Under the pieces are notes generated by a model. It saw nothing but the letters and a program-made list of their open reading frames with translations, was not told the origin of the DNA and ran no database searches. From Prevotella sp. UBA3288 (GTDB lineage Bacteria > Bacteroidota > Bacteroidia > Bacteroidales > Bacteroidaceae): a DNA stretch of 41,716 nt. Both the position numbers and the translations under genes were made by a program. Of this stretch, positions 1-7,762 are shown one piece after another (position 1 is the first letter of the stretch; each line of letters starts with the position of its first letter). The stretch lies in the NCBI GenBank assembly GCA_002361655.1, contig DETM01000023.1, positions 25,595 to 67,310 on the forward strand, given 5' to 3'.

Positions 1-567
1 CGCGAGAACATGCCGAAGGACAATATCGAGCGTGCCATCAAAAACGCTCTTGGCAAAGATCATGCCGACTATAAAGAGGTGAACTACGAGGGCTATGGTC
101 CCCATGGCGTGGCCATCTTTGTTGAGACCCTCACCGACAACACCACCCGTACCGTGGGCGATGTACGTTCGGTGTTCAACAAGTTCAACGGCAACCTCGG
201 CACACAGGGTTCACTGTCGTTCCTCTTCGACCACAAGGCTGTCTTCACCTTCAAGAAGAAGGATGGACTGGATATGGACGAGATGATTCTCGACCTGATT
301 GACTATGGTGTGGACGACGAATACGACGAGGACGAAGAGGAGAACAGCATCACCATCTATGGCGACCCCTCGTCGTTTGCCGCCATACAGAAACATTTGG
401 AAGAGAACGGTTTCGAGGTGACGGGTGCTGAGTTTACCCGCATCCCCAACGACCTGAAGGACGTCACCCCCGAGCAGCGCGAGGCCATCGACAAGATGGT
501 GGAGAAACTCGAGGACTTCGACGATGTGCAGACTGTCTACACCAACATGAAACCTGAAGAAGAGTGA
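1..567 (+). CDS. yebC: YebC/PmpR family regulator, 5'-truncated by window edge
   Basis: The reading frame is open from base 1 and runs to TGA at 565-567, giving 188 visible residues. The family is usually about 240 residues, so roughly the first 50 lie upstream of the window. The Met at base 10 is internal: it belongs to the conserved segment NMPKDNIERAIK. Other family marks are YEGYGPHGVAIFVE, the DNTTRTVGDVR segment, and an acidic middle part followed by the C-terminal segment ending near DFDDVQTVYTN. YebC proteins are cytosolic; they were described as transcriptional regulators and, more recently, linked to relief of ribosome stalling (family knowledge). The stop overlaps the ATG of the following GH2 gene by one base (TGATG), so the two are probably cotranscribed. 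Family assignment is secure; the role in this organism is inferred. Confidence 0.95.
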   Translation, partial: RENMPKDNIERAIKNALGKDHADYKEVNYEGYGPHGVAIFVETLTDNTTRTVGDVRSVFNKFNGNLGTQGSLSFLFDHKAVFTFKKKDGLDMDEMILDLIDYGVDDEYDEDEEENSITIYGDPSSFAAIQKHLEENGFEVTGAEFTRIPNDLKDVTPEQREAIDKMVEKLEDFDDVQTVYTNMKPEEE

Positions 568-2933
568 TGCATAAATCAACAAAAGCACTGATGGTCATGG
601 CTTCAATAGTCATGGCTTTCGGAGCGTCTGCCCAAAAGCAGACGCTTTTCGATTTCGGATGGCAGTTCACACAGAACGGCAAGACCATCTCGGTGGATCT
701 GCCCCACGACTGGGACATCTATACTGCTCCCAATGCCCAGACGGGTGCTACGGGCACCGGCGGGGGCTGGTATCAAGGCGGCAAGGGCGAATATCGCAAG
801 ACCTTCAAGACCCCCGACGGCGAACAGGTGCGTCTACACTTCGAGGGTGTCTACCAGCAGGCCGAAGTCTGGGTCAACGGACAGAAGGCCGGTCAGCACG
901 CCTATGGCTACACACCGTTCACCGTCGACATTACACCTTATTTATATAAGAACAAGAAGCAGGACAATGAGGTAGTGGTGCGTGTCGACAACGCTGCGCA
1001 GCCCAACTGCCGCTGGTACAGCGGTTCGGGCATCTACCGCCATGTGTGGCTGCAGACGCTGTCCGCCGTCCATGTCTATGAAAACGGTGTCAGTGTCACC
1101 ACCCCAAAGGTGTCGGCCGATGAGGCCCGTGTGGATGTCTATGTCGCCTTCACCAATGAGAGCACAGAGACGCGACATCTCGACGACATCGAGGTGACCT
1201 TCGATGGCGGCGACTTCCAGGAGGTGCACTCATCGCCCAAGTCTCAGCAGAAGATGGAGGAACTGCGCCATGTGCCACCCCATGCAAAGGGTAGCCTGGG
1301 AGTAGCCTATACCATCAAGAATCCGAGGCTGTGGTCACCCGAAGACCCCTATTTATATAAGGTACGCGTGCGATTCAAGGAGAAAGGTCGCATTGTCGAA
1401 GAGCGTACGGCGACCTTCGGCATCCGCTCTATCAGTTTCGATGCCAAACAGGGCTTCCTGCTTAACGGGAAAAACATCAAACTGAACGGTGCCTGCGTGC
1501 ATCACGATGACGGCGTGCTCGGGGCGATGGCCTTCGATGCAGCAGAGATTCGCAAGGTGCGCCAGATGAAAGAGGCCGGCTTCAACCTCATCCGCACCAG
1601 TCATAATCCCACCAGCAGAGCCTTCCTTGATGCCTGCGACTCGCTGGGCATGATGGTCATAGGCGAAGTTTTCGACGGCTGGCGCACGGAGAAGACCGCC
1701 CACGACTACCACGAGATGTTCGACTCCTGTGCCCGTGAGGACGTCCATGCCATGGTGATGCGCGACCGCCACCATCCCAGCATTATTGCTTGGAGCATAG
1801 GCAACGAGGTCATCGAGCGCAAGGACATCCGTGTCGTCTCCACCGCCCGTATGCTGAAGAAGTATATACAGGAGGTGGACAACACACGCCCCGTCACCGA
1901 GGCCCTCTGTGCCTGGGACCGCGACTGGGAGATCTACGACCCCCACTTCGAAGTGCTCGATGTGGCAGGCTATAACTATATGATCTTCAAGCACAAGACC
2001 GACCATGAGCGTGACCCGAAACGGGTGATGTGGCAGACGGAGAGTTATCCACGCGATGCCTTCCGCAACTGGGCTACGGTCAACGACAACCCCTACGTGG
2101 TCGGCGACATGGTGTGGACGGGACTCGACTACCTTGGCGAGTCGGGCATCGGACGCTACTACTACGAGGGCGACCGTCCGGGCGAGAGTTATGCGCCGGG
2201 CGGACAGCCAGAGTGGCACGGAGCCTACTGCGGCGATGTCGACATGACCGGCTGGCGCAAGCCCATCAGCCACTATCGTGATATGCTCTGGAACGACGGC
2301 ACACCACTCTATATGGCAGTGAAAGAGCCCAACGGCTACCACGGCACCATCAAGGAGACACAGTGGAGCGTCTGGCCCACCTGGGAGAGTTGGAACTGGC
2401 CCGGCTGGGAAGGCAAGCCCATCGAGGTGGAGGTGTACACCAAGGAGCCATCGGTGGCCCTCTATTGCAATGGCACCCTCGTCGGTAAAAAAGACGTCAG
2501 CCGCGACACACAGTTCAAGGCCGTCTTCACCCTTCCCTATGAGGCCGGTGTGGTCGAGGCCGTCACCGACAACGGTCGCACCAGTCTGACGACGGCTGGT
2601 GAGGCGGCCCGTCTACGCCTGACGGCCGACCGCACCGTGATAGCCGCCGACGGTCAGGACCTGTCGTTCATCACCGTCGAGGTGGTTGACCGTGAAGGCC
2701 GTGTCGTGCCCGAGGCAGCCATCCCCTGCACTGTGAAAGTCAGCGGCCAGGGACTGCTGATGGCAGCCGCCAGTGCCGACCTGAAGGACTTTGAACCTAC
2801 CACCTCGCCCAAGGTGACCACCTGGAAGGGACGTGCCATCATTGTGGTGCGCAGTGCCCGCAAGGCTGGTACGGCCAAGGTCACGGTTGCTTCACAACTT
2901 CCTCAAGCAAGTCTAACCCTTAAAATTAAATAA
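567..2933 (+). CDS. Secreted glycoside hydrolase family 2 (beta-galactosidase-like)
   Basis: 788 residues. The ATG at 567 overlaps the yebC stop by one base; an in-frame GTG at 564 and an ATG at 591 are alternatives. A signal peptide is visible (hydrophobic MVMASIVMAFGASA, then AQKQ), suggesting export to periplasm or surface. The GH2 order follows: jelly-roll sugar-binding domain (DLPHDWD near residue 50, WYSGSGIYRHVW near 150), immunoglobulin-like domain, then TIM barrel with FNLIRTSHNP. The acid/base is Glu414 in SIGNEV and the nucleophile Glu492 in WQTESYP. The C-terminal third contains a DUF4982-like region and a bacterial Ig-like domain (AADGQDLSFITVEV), the layout of many Bacteroidota beta-galactosidases. 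GH2 also includes beta-glucuronidases, beta-mannosidases and others, so substrate is not certain. It is followed 4 nt later by the TSCPD gene. Confidence 0.93.
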   Translation: MHKSTKALMVMASIVMAFGASAQKQTLFDFGWQFTQNGKTISVDLPHDWDIYTAPNAQTGATGTGGGWYQGGKGEYRKTFKTPDGEQVRLHFEGVYQQAEVWVNGQKAGQHAYGYTPFTVDITPYLYKNKKQDNEVVVRVDNAAQPNCRWYSGSGIYRHVWLQTLSAVHVYENGVSVTTPKVSADEARVDVYVAFTNESTETRHLDDIEVTFDGGDFQEVHSSPKSQQKMEELRHVPPHAKGSLGVAYTIKNPRLWSPEDPYLYKVRVRFKEKGRIVEERTATFGIRSISFDAKQGFLLNGKNIKLNGACVHHDDGVLGAMAFDAAEIRKVRQMKEAGFNLIRTSHNPTSRAFLDACDSLGMMVIGEVFDGWRTEKTAHDYHEMFDSCAREDVHAMVMRDRHHPSIIAWSIGNEVIERKDIRVVSTARMLKKYIQEVDNTRPVTEALCAWDRDWEIYDPHFEVLDVAGYNYMIFKHKTDHERDPKRVMWQTESYPRDAFRNWATVNDNPYVVGDMVWTGLDYLGESGIGRYYYEGDRPGESYAPGGQPEWHGAYCGDVDMTGWRKPISHYRDMLWNDGTPLYMAVKEPNGYHGTIKETQWSVWPTWESWNWPGWEGKPIEVEVYTKEPSVALYCNGTLVGKKDVSRDTQFKAVFTLPYEAGVVEAVTDNGRTSLTTAGEAARLRLTADRTVIAADGQDLSFITVEVVDREGRVVPEAAIPCTVKVSGQGLLMAAASADLKDFEPTTSPKVTTWKGRAIIVVRSARKAGTAKVTVASQLPQASLTLKIK

Positions 2934-2937
2934 ACGT

Positions 2938-3210
2938 ATGGCAACAAAACATATACAGTACGAGACCGTTGGCACCTGTTCGAAACTCATCGATGTCACA
3001 GCCGACGAAAACGACATCATCCAGCAAGTGTTCTTCCTTGGCGGATGCAATGGCAACTTGCAGGGCATCAGCCAGTTGGTGCGCGGACAGAAGATCGACG
3101 ATGTCATCAAGAAGATTGACGGTGTGCGCTGCGGAGCCAAAAACACGTCGTGCCCCGACCAACTCTGCCGGGCTTTGGAACGGCTGAAGAATGCCCCCTT
3201 GGAGTCTTAA
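2938..3210 (+). CDS. TSCPD domain-containing protein (TIGR03905-like)
   Basis: A small protein of 90 residues starting at ATG 2938, four bases after the GH2 stop. Its C-terminal part contains the motif NTSCPDQLCRAL that names the TSCPD domain, and the N-terminal half (GTCSKLIDVTAD, VFFLGGCNGNLQGISQLV) matches the stand-alone TSCPD family. The same domain occurs at the C-terminus of B12-dependent ribonucleotide reductases. Five cysteines are visible (in GTCSK, GGCNG, VRCGA, TSCPD and QLC), so metal binding or a redox role is possible, but the family function is not established. It sits between a GH2 gene and a P-type ATPase gene; the 69-nt gap to the latter contains no clear terminator. Family call is firm, function unknown. 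Confidence 0.85.
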   Translation: MATKHIQYETVGTCSKLIDVTADENDIIQQVFFLGGCNGNLQGISQLVRGQKIDDVIKKIDGVRCGAKNTSCPDQLCRALERLKNAPLES

Positions 3211-3279
3211 TGTTCCGGTGTATATTCATACATAGATTCCTTATTTGATGGAGTTGAGAAGTTAAGGAGTTATATATTA

Positions 3280-5157
3280 ATGGAAAAGAAAACCATCGCC
3301 GTGCTGGGCATGATGTGTGCCGGCTGTGCGGCCAATGTAGAACGGCGGCTCGCTTCACTGAAGGGAGTCGCCACTGCTAGTGTCAACCTGCCGGGACGCA
3401 GCGTATTGGTTGAGTTCGACAAAGAACAGATTACCCTTGAGCAGATGCAGCAGGCCCTCAGCGCCATCGGCTACGACATGGTAATCGAGGAGGATCGCAA
3501 TGTGGAGGCCCTCGAGCACCAATCCTATTGTACGCTGCAACGCAAGGTGGTCGTATCGTGGTGTTTTGCCATCGCCGTAATGGCCATCGGCATGGGCGGC
3601 ATGCTGACAAACCTCGATGCCGATAGTCGCAATCAGGTGTGCATGATCATCGCCGCCCTCAACCTGGCCTACTGCGGATGGGGATTCTATACCTCCGCCT
3701 TACGCCAACTCATGCACGGTACGGCTAATATGGACACCCTCGTGGCCCTATCGACAGGCATTTCATTTCTCCTCAGCACCTTCAACACATTCTGGGGAGA
3801 CAGTTTCTGGGGAAGCCGTGGACTGGTCAGCCATACCTATTTCGACGCCTCGGTGATGATTATCACCTTCGTACTGACAGGACGCCTGCTGGAAGAACGA
3901 GCCAAACAGAGCACGGCCGGCAGCATACGTTCACTGATGGGCCTGCAGCCAAAGACAGCCCACTGCGTCAGCGACGGCACCACGGTCGACATACCTATCT
4001 CTGCCGTACAAAGTGGCGACCTGCTGGAGGTGCGACCGGGCGAGAAGGTCCCTGTCGACGGAACAATGACGAGCGAGAGCGTCGCCCGCATCGACGAGTC
4101 GATGATGACCGGCGAAGCCGTGGCCATCGCCAAGCAGCATGGCGACCGGGTGCTGGCCGGCACACTGGTGAAAGAAGGTACGCTACAGATGCAAGCCGAG
4201 GCCATAGGTCAGAAGACCGTGCTCTCAAACATGATCCGTATAGTGCAGGAGGCTCAAGGCTCGAAGGCACCGGTACAACGGGTCGTCGACCGTGTGGCCC
4301 TCGTCTTTGTACCCGTGGTCGTCGCCCTGTCGGTCGTCACCTGTCTTTCCTGGTATCTCATCGGAGGCCCCGACTGTCTGCCACAGGCCATTTTCTCGGC
4401 TGTCAGCGTCCTCGTCATCGCCTGTCCCTGTGCTATGGGACTGGCCACTCCCACAGCCCTGATGGTAGGCATCGGCAAGGCTGCCGAGCAGAATATTCTC
4501 ATCAAAGATGCCACTGCACTGGAACAACTCCGACAGGTCGATGCCATCGTCATCGACAAGACCGGCACGCTGACCATCCCCTGCCCTGACCTGCCACAGG
4601 GAGAGACATTGAAGCCCGATGCCGCCGAGGCCATGGACATGCTCCAGGCACAAGGCATCGACATCCATCTGATGAGCGGCGACCGCGAAGACCGCGTGGC
4701 TCCCATCGCCCGCCAGGCACATATCAGCCACTATCGGTCGCAGGTGCTACCACAAGACAAGGCTAATCTGGTGAAGACTCTTCAGGCCGAAGGCCACCAC
4801 GTGGCTATGGTTGGCGACGGCATCAACGACTCGCAGGCACTTGCCACCGCCGATGTAAGCATCGCCATGGGCCGCGGCACCGATGTCGCCATGGATGTGG
4901 CTCAGGTCACACTGATGACCACCGACTTGCGACGCATCGCCGAGGCCATCCGACTCTCGCGCCGCACCGTGGCTGCCATCCGCCAGAACCTCTTCTGGGC
5001 GTTCGTCTACAATGTGGTGTGCATCCCACTGGCAGCCGGTATTCCCTACGCTTTCGGTGTCAACTGGCAGATCACACCTATGTGGGCCTCTGCCCTCATG
5101 GCCTTCTCCAGCGTCAGCGTCGTGCTCAACAGCCTGCGACTCAAGTTCACCAAATAA
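3280..5157 (+). CDS. Copper-type P1B ATPase lacking the nucleotide-binding (N) domain
   Basis: 625 residues, shorter than the usual 730-800. The N-terminal heavy-metal-associated domain has C13 and C16 in MCAGC. Eight hydrophobic segments can be read, as in P1B pumps. The actuator loop carries SMMTGE, the metal site CPC is at residues 382-384, the phosphorylated Asp is D426 in DKTGTLT, and GDGIND is around 512-517. Between DKTGTLT and the MSGD motif (D468) there are only about 40 residues. Canonical enzymes have there the N-domain of roughly 110-130 residues, with the HP motif and glycine-rich ATP site. Here the text goes from DKTGTLTIPCPDLP straight to the P-domain strand GETLKPDAAEA. The frame is continuous, so this is a clean in-frame loss rather than a frameshift. 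Known relatives export Cu(I) across the inner membrane; whether this protein can pump is doubtful. Confidence 0.9.
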   Translation: MEKKTIAVLGMMCAGCAANVERRLASLKGVATASVNLPGRSVLVEFDKEQITLEQMQQALSAIGYDMVIEEDRNVEALEHQSYCTLQRKVVVSWCFAIAVMAIGMGGMLTNLDADSRNQVCMIIAALNLAYCGWGFYTSALRQLMHGTANMDTLVALSTGISFLLSTFNTFWGDSFWGSRGLVSHTYFDASVMIITFVLTGRLLEERAKQSTAGSIRSLMGLQPKTAHCVSDGTTVDIPISAVQSGDLLEVRPGEKVPVDGTMTSESVARIDESMMTGEAVAIAKQHGDRVLAGTLVKEGTLQMQAEAIGQKTVLSNMIRIVQEAQGSKAPVQRVVDRVALVFVPVVVALSVVTCLSWYLIGGPDCLPQAIFSAVSVLVIACPCAMGLATPTALMVGIGKAAEQNILIKDATALEQLRQVDAIVIDKTGTLTIPCPDLPQGETLKPDAAEAMDMLQAQGIDIHLMSGDREDRVAPIARQAHISHYRSQVLPQDKANLVKTLQAEGHHVAMVGDGINDSQALATADVSIAMGRGTDVAMDVAQVTLMTTDLRRIAEAIRLSRRTVAAIRQNLFWAFVYNVVCIPLAAGIPYAFGVNWQITPMWASALMAFSSVSVVLNSLRLKFTK

Positions 5158-5180
5158 CAGTTACTCCAAGTTTAAAAACA

Positions 5181-5258
5181 ACAAAAATCCTGCTATCCCT
5201 TAACTCGTTGACTATAAATATTTTAACTCAACGAGAAGCAGGATAGCAGGATTTTTGT
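5181..5258. terminator. Bidirectional terminator / long inverted repeat between convergent genes
   Basis: An exact 18-bp inverted repeat: the arm ACAAAAATCCTGCTATCC at 5181-5198 is mirrored at 5241-5258. A second, inner 8-bp inverted repeat (CTCGTTGA / TCAACGAG) is nested inside, separated by 5-nt internal loops. Each strand ends the hairpin in a run of five T. It lies between the stop of the P-type ATPase (+) and the stop of the second GH2 gene (-), so it can terminate both transcripts. Confidence 0.8.
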
Positions 5259-5320
5259 AATACTTATTGCAGATATAGTAATTCAACTATAACGATAAAC
5301 GCCATCTCGGAAACCCGCGA

Positions 5321-7753
5321 CTATCGTGTCAGGAGTCTCTGGCTGACGGCCTTCATACCCGGGCAGGAGGCGGTAAGCGTGACAGGCCCCGCCAACTGCT
5401 GAGAGCGCAGAATGACGGTGCAGACACCGTTGTAGAGACTGCGCTTGTTGCCAACGGTCATCTCATCGCTAGTGATGTCGCCATTGATGACACCCACGAT
5501 GTCGGCCGGCCCACTGACGCTGAAGGTCACCTCGCCCAGTGCGGTCTGCACCTGCCGGCCCTTCTTGTCGACGGCCACGATGCGGATGTGCTGCAGGTCC
5601 ATGCCGTCGGCCTGCCACTGCGGATTGTCAGCCTCGGCTGTGAGTCGCACAGCCTCGCCGGTGGTCGTTATCTGATGACGAGCCACCTCCTTGCCGCCAT
5701 TGCGGGCGATGGCTACGAGGGTGCCCGGCTGGTAGACGATGTCGTTCCAGCGAATCTGGTTGCGCATCTTGGCACTCTTCACGTCGTTCTGCTTCTTACC
5801 AAGACTGCGGCCGTTGAGCACCAGTTCTACCTCGTCGGCATTGGTATAGGTGATGAGCGATAGTTTCTGGCCACCCACCCTGTTCCAATGGTCGCTCATA
5901 CCGTCGTTGCCGGTCTGCACACCGTTCCACATCTGGTCGCCCTTCTTGTCGATGACGGCGATGTGCACCAGTGGCTCCTCGGCCTTGAAGAACGATTTCA
6001 TATAGTAGGCCTTGGGCTTTGCCTCCAGGTCGATGGCAAAGACACCCTGTCCCCAGCCCTTGGCAGGCCATCCCTGACTCTCGCCGAGATAGTCGATGGC
6101 TCCCCAGTAGGCCAGTCCGATGACGTGGTCGAGGTCCATGCCAAAGTAGTTCTCGCCCATGGCAGAGACGGAGGCCTCGCTCTGGTAGAATTTCATCCAC
6201 GGGAAGCGGCGGCCGTCGCCGGGGAAGTACATATACCTATAGTTATAAGCCTGCACGTCGGTGAGCATGGCCAGGTGGCAAGGCAGCGAGTCGGTCTCCC
6301 AGTTGCGATAGCGAGGGTGCATGGCCACGGTGACTAGGCGTGTGGAGTCATAGCGGCTGACCAGCGGGCGCATCAGCCGGTACATGGTCACGCCGAAGTC
6401 GTTGAACGGCTGGTTGGGGTCTTGCTGCAGTTCGTTGCCCAGGCTCCAGAGCACTACGGACGGTGAGTTGCGGTCGCGCTTGATCCACTCGGGAATGTCG
6501 TACTGCCACAGTTGTTCGAAAGCCACACGGCCTCCGGTGTGCTGGCGCGTCCATTTGTCGTAGAGTTCGTCGACCACCAGGATGCCATATTTATCGCACA
6601 GTTCGATGAACTCGCGGCTATAGGGGTTGTGGCTGGTACGTACATGGTTGATGCCGAACTGCTTCATCAGGGTCAGCCGCTTCTCGATGGCTCTCGGATA
6701 GGCGGCAGCCCCCAGAGCCCCCAGCGAGTGGTGGTTGGCATAGCCCTGCAGCAGCACCTTCTGCCCGTTGAGCAGCAGGCCGCGGTCGGGCGTCATCTCT
6801 ACGGTGCGGAAACCGAAGCCGGAACAGACCTCGTCTACCGTCCTGCCATCGCGCAGCAGCCGTACCACTGCTTTGTAAAGCCTCGGCGACTCACAACTCC
6901 ACAGTTGTACATTGGCGATGGCAACATCCTTCATCAGCGGAGCCTCTACCGTACGGGCCATGCGGTGACGGCCCACTGAGGTGGTCTGGCTGTAGACCTG
7001 CTGTCCGTCAGGGTCGTAGACGGTCACCTGAACGCTGACAGCCTTGCGAGTGCGGTTGGTCAGTTCGGCACTCAGGCTCATAAACCGGTTGTCGCGTGTC
7101 GTGATGTAGAGCGGATGGCGCCCGAAGTAAGCCTCTTTGTCGGTGGCCACGAGCCTTACGCTGCGGAACAGTCCGCCGCCGGTGTACCAGCGTGAGTTGC
7201 CCGGCTCGCGGGTGTCGGCACAGACGGCGATGACATTGTCAGAGCCGAACTTCAGTTTGTCGGTCACATCGATTTCAAAGCCGACATAGCCATAGTCGGT
7301 CCCTCCGATGCATTCGCCGTTCAGGTAGACATCGGCGGTGTACATGATGCCGTCGAACTGCAACAGCAGGCGCCGGCCCTTCAGCGAGTCGGCCGGAGTG
7401 AGATGCAGGCGGTACCATCCCTTGCCCATCTCCTTGAAACCGCGGCTTGACAGCCGGCTCTTGATGTTGGCGGCAGGGTCGTCGTTGTCTGCCTTCTCGT
7501 CAGCGGCAGGAGCCACCCAGGGCTGCTCTATCTGGAAGTCGTGGGGCACGTTGACCGTGCGCCACTGCTGGTCGGCGAGACTGACAGCAGCACCGTCGGC
7601 CACGTTGCCGGCATGGAAGCGCCAGCCAAAGTTAAGGTCTGTTGTAACACGTTGCGCATAGAGGGCTGCAAACGGGACAAAGAGTGTTGTGAGCACTGCC
7701 ACGGCTGCCCTACTCCATCGTCTGTTTATGATAGTCTTGAAATTGAATCTCAT
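5321..7753 (-). CDS. Secreted glycoside hydrolase family 2 (beta-galactosidase-like)
   Basis: 810 residues with an N-terminal export signal: basic NRRWSR, then hydrophobic AAVAVLTTLFVPFAALYA, then QRV. Domain order is the sugar-binding domain (NVPHDFQIE, WYTGGGLFRSVRL), Ig-like domain, and TIM barrel with INHVRTSHNPYS. The acid/base is Glu441 in SLGNEL and the nucleophile Glu526 in YQSEAS. A DUF4982-like region and a C-terminal Ig-like domain (WQADGMDLQHIRIVAVD) follow. The overall plan resembles the other GH2 protein of the window, but the two are clearly different paralogues (WQTES versus YQSEA around the nucleophile). It starts 9 nt after the GH28 gene stop, so the two form an operon transcribed GH28 then GH2. 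A galactan or pectin side-chain substrate is plausible from context but not shown. Confidence 0.93.
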   Translation of the reverse strand: MRFNFKTIINRRWSRAAVAVLTTLFVPFAALYAQRVTTDLNFGWRFHAGNVADGAAVSLADQQWRTVNVPHDFQIEQPWVAPAADEKADNDDPAANIKSRLSSRGFKEMGKGWYRLHLTPADSLKGRRLLLQFDGIMYTADVYLNGECIGGTDYGYVGFEIDVTDKLKFGSDNVIAVCADTREPGNSRWYTGGGLFRSVRLVATDKEAYFGRHPLYITTRDNRFMSLSAELTNRTRKAVSVQVTVYDPDGQQVYSQTTSVGRHRMARTVEAPLMKDVAIANVQLWSCESPRLYKAVVRLLRDGRTVDEVCSGFGFRTVEMTPDRGLLLNGQKVLLQGYANHHSLGALGAAAYPRAIEKRLTLMKQFGINHVRTSHNPYSREFIELCDKYGILVVDELYDKWTRQHTGGRVAFEQLWQYDIPEWIKRDRNSPSVVLWSLGNELQQDPNQPFNDFGVTMYRLMRPLVSRYDSTRLVTVAMHPRYRNWETDSLPCHLAMLTDVQAYNYRYMYFPGDGRRFPWMKFYQSEASVSAMGENYFGMDLDHVIGLAYWGAIDYLGESQGWPAKGWGQGVFAIDLEAKPKAYYMKSFFKAEEPLVHIAVIDKKGDQMWNGVQTGNDGMSDHWNRVGGQKLSLITYTNADEVELVLNGRSLGKKQNDVKSAKMRNQIRWNDIVYQPGTLVAIARNGGKEVARHQITTTGEAVRLTAEADNPQWQADGMDLQHIRIVAVDKKGRQVQTALGEVTFSVSGPADIVGVINGDITSDEMTVGNKRSLYNGVCTVILRSQQLAGPVTLTASCPGMKAVSQRLLTR

Positions 7754-7762
7754 TATCCTATA

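Noticed and set aside
1353..2342. A 329-residue open frame on the minus strand
   Set aside because: It lies opposite the GH2 TIM barrel with its catalytic motifs; no promoter or family motif.
4420..4700. Frameshift as the cause of the missing ATPase N-domain
   Set aside because: The frame is continuous and P-domain motifs on both sides are in phase, so the loss is in-frame.
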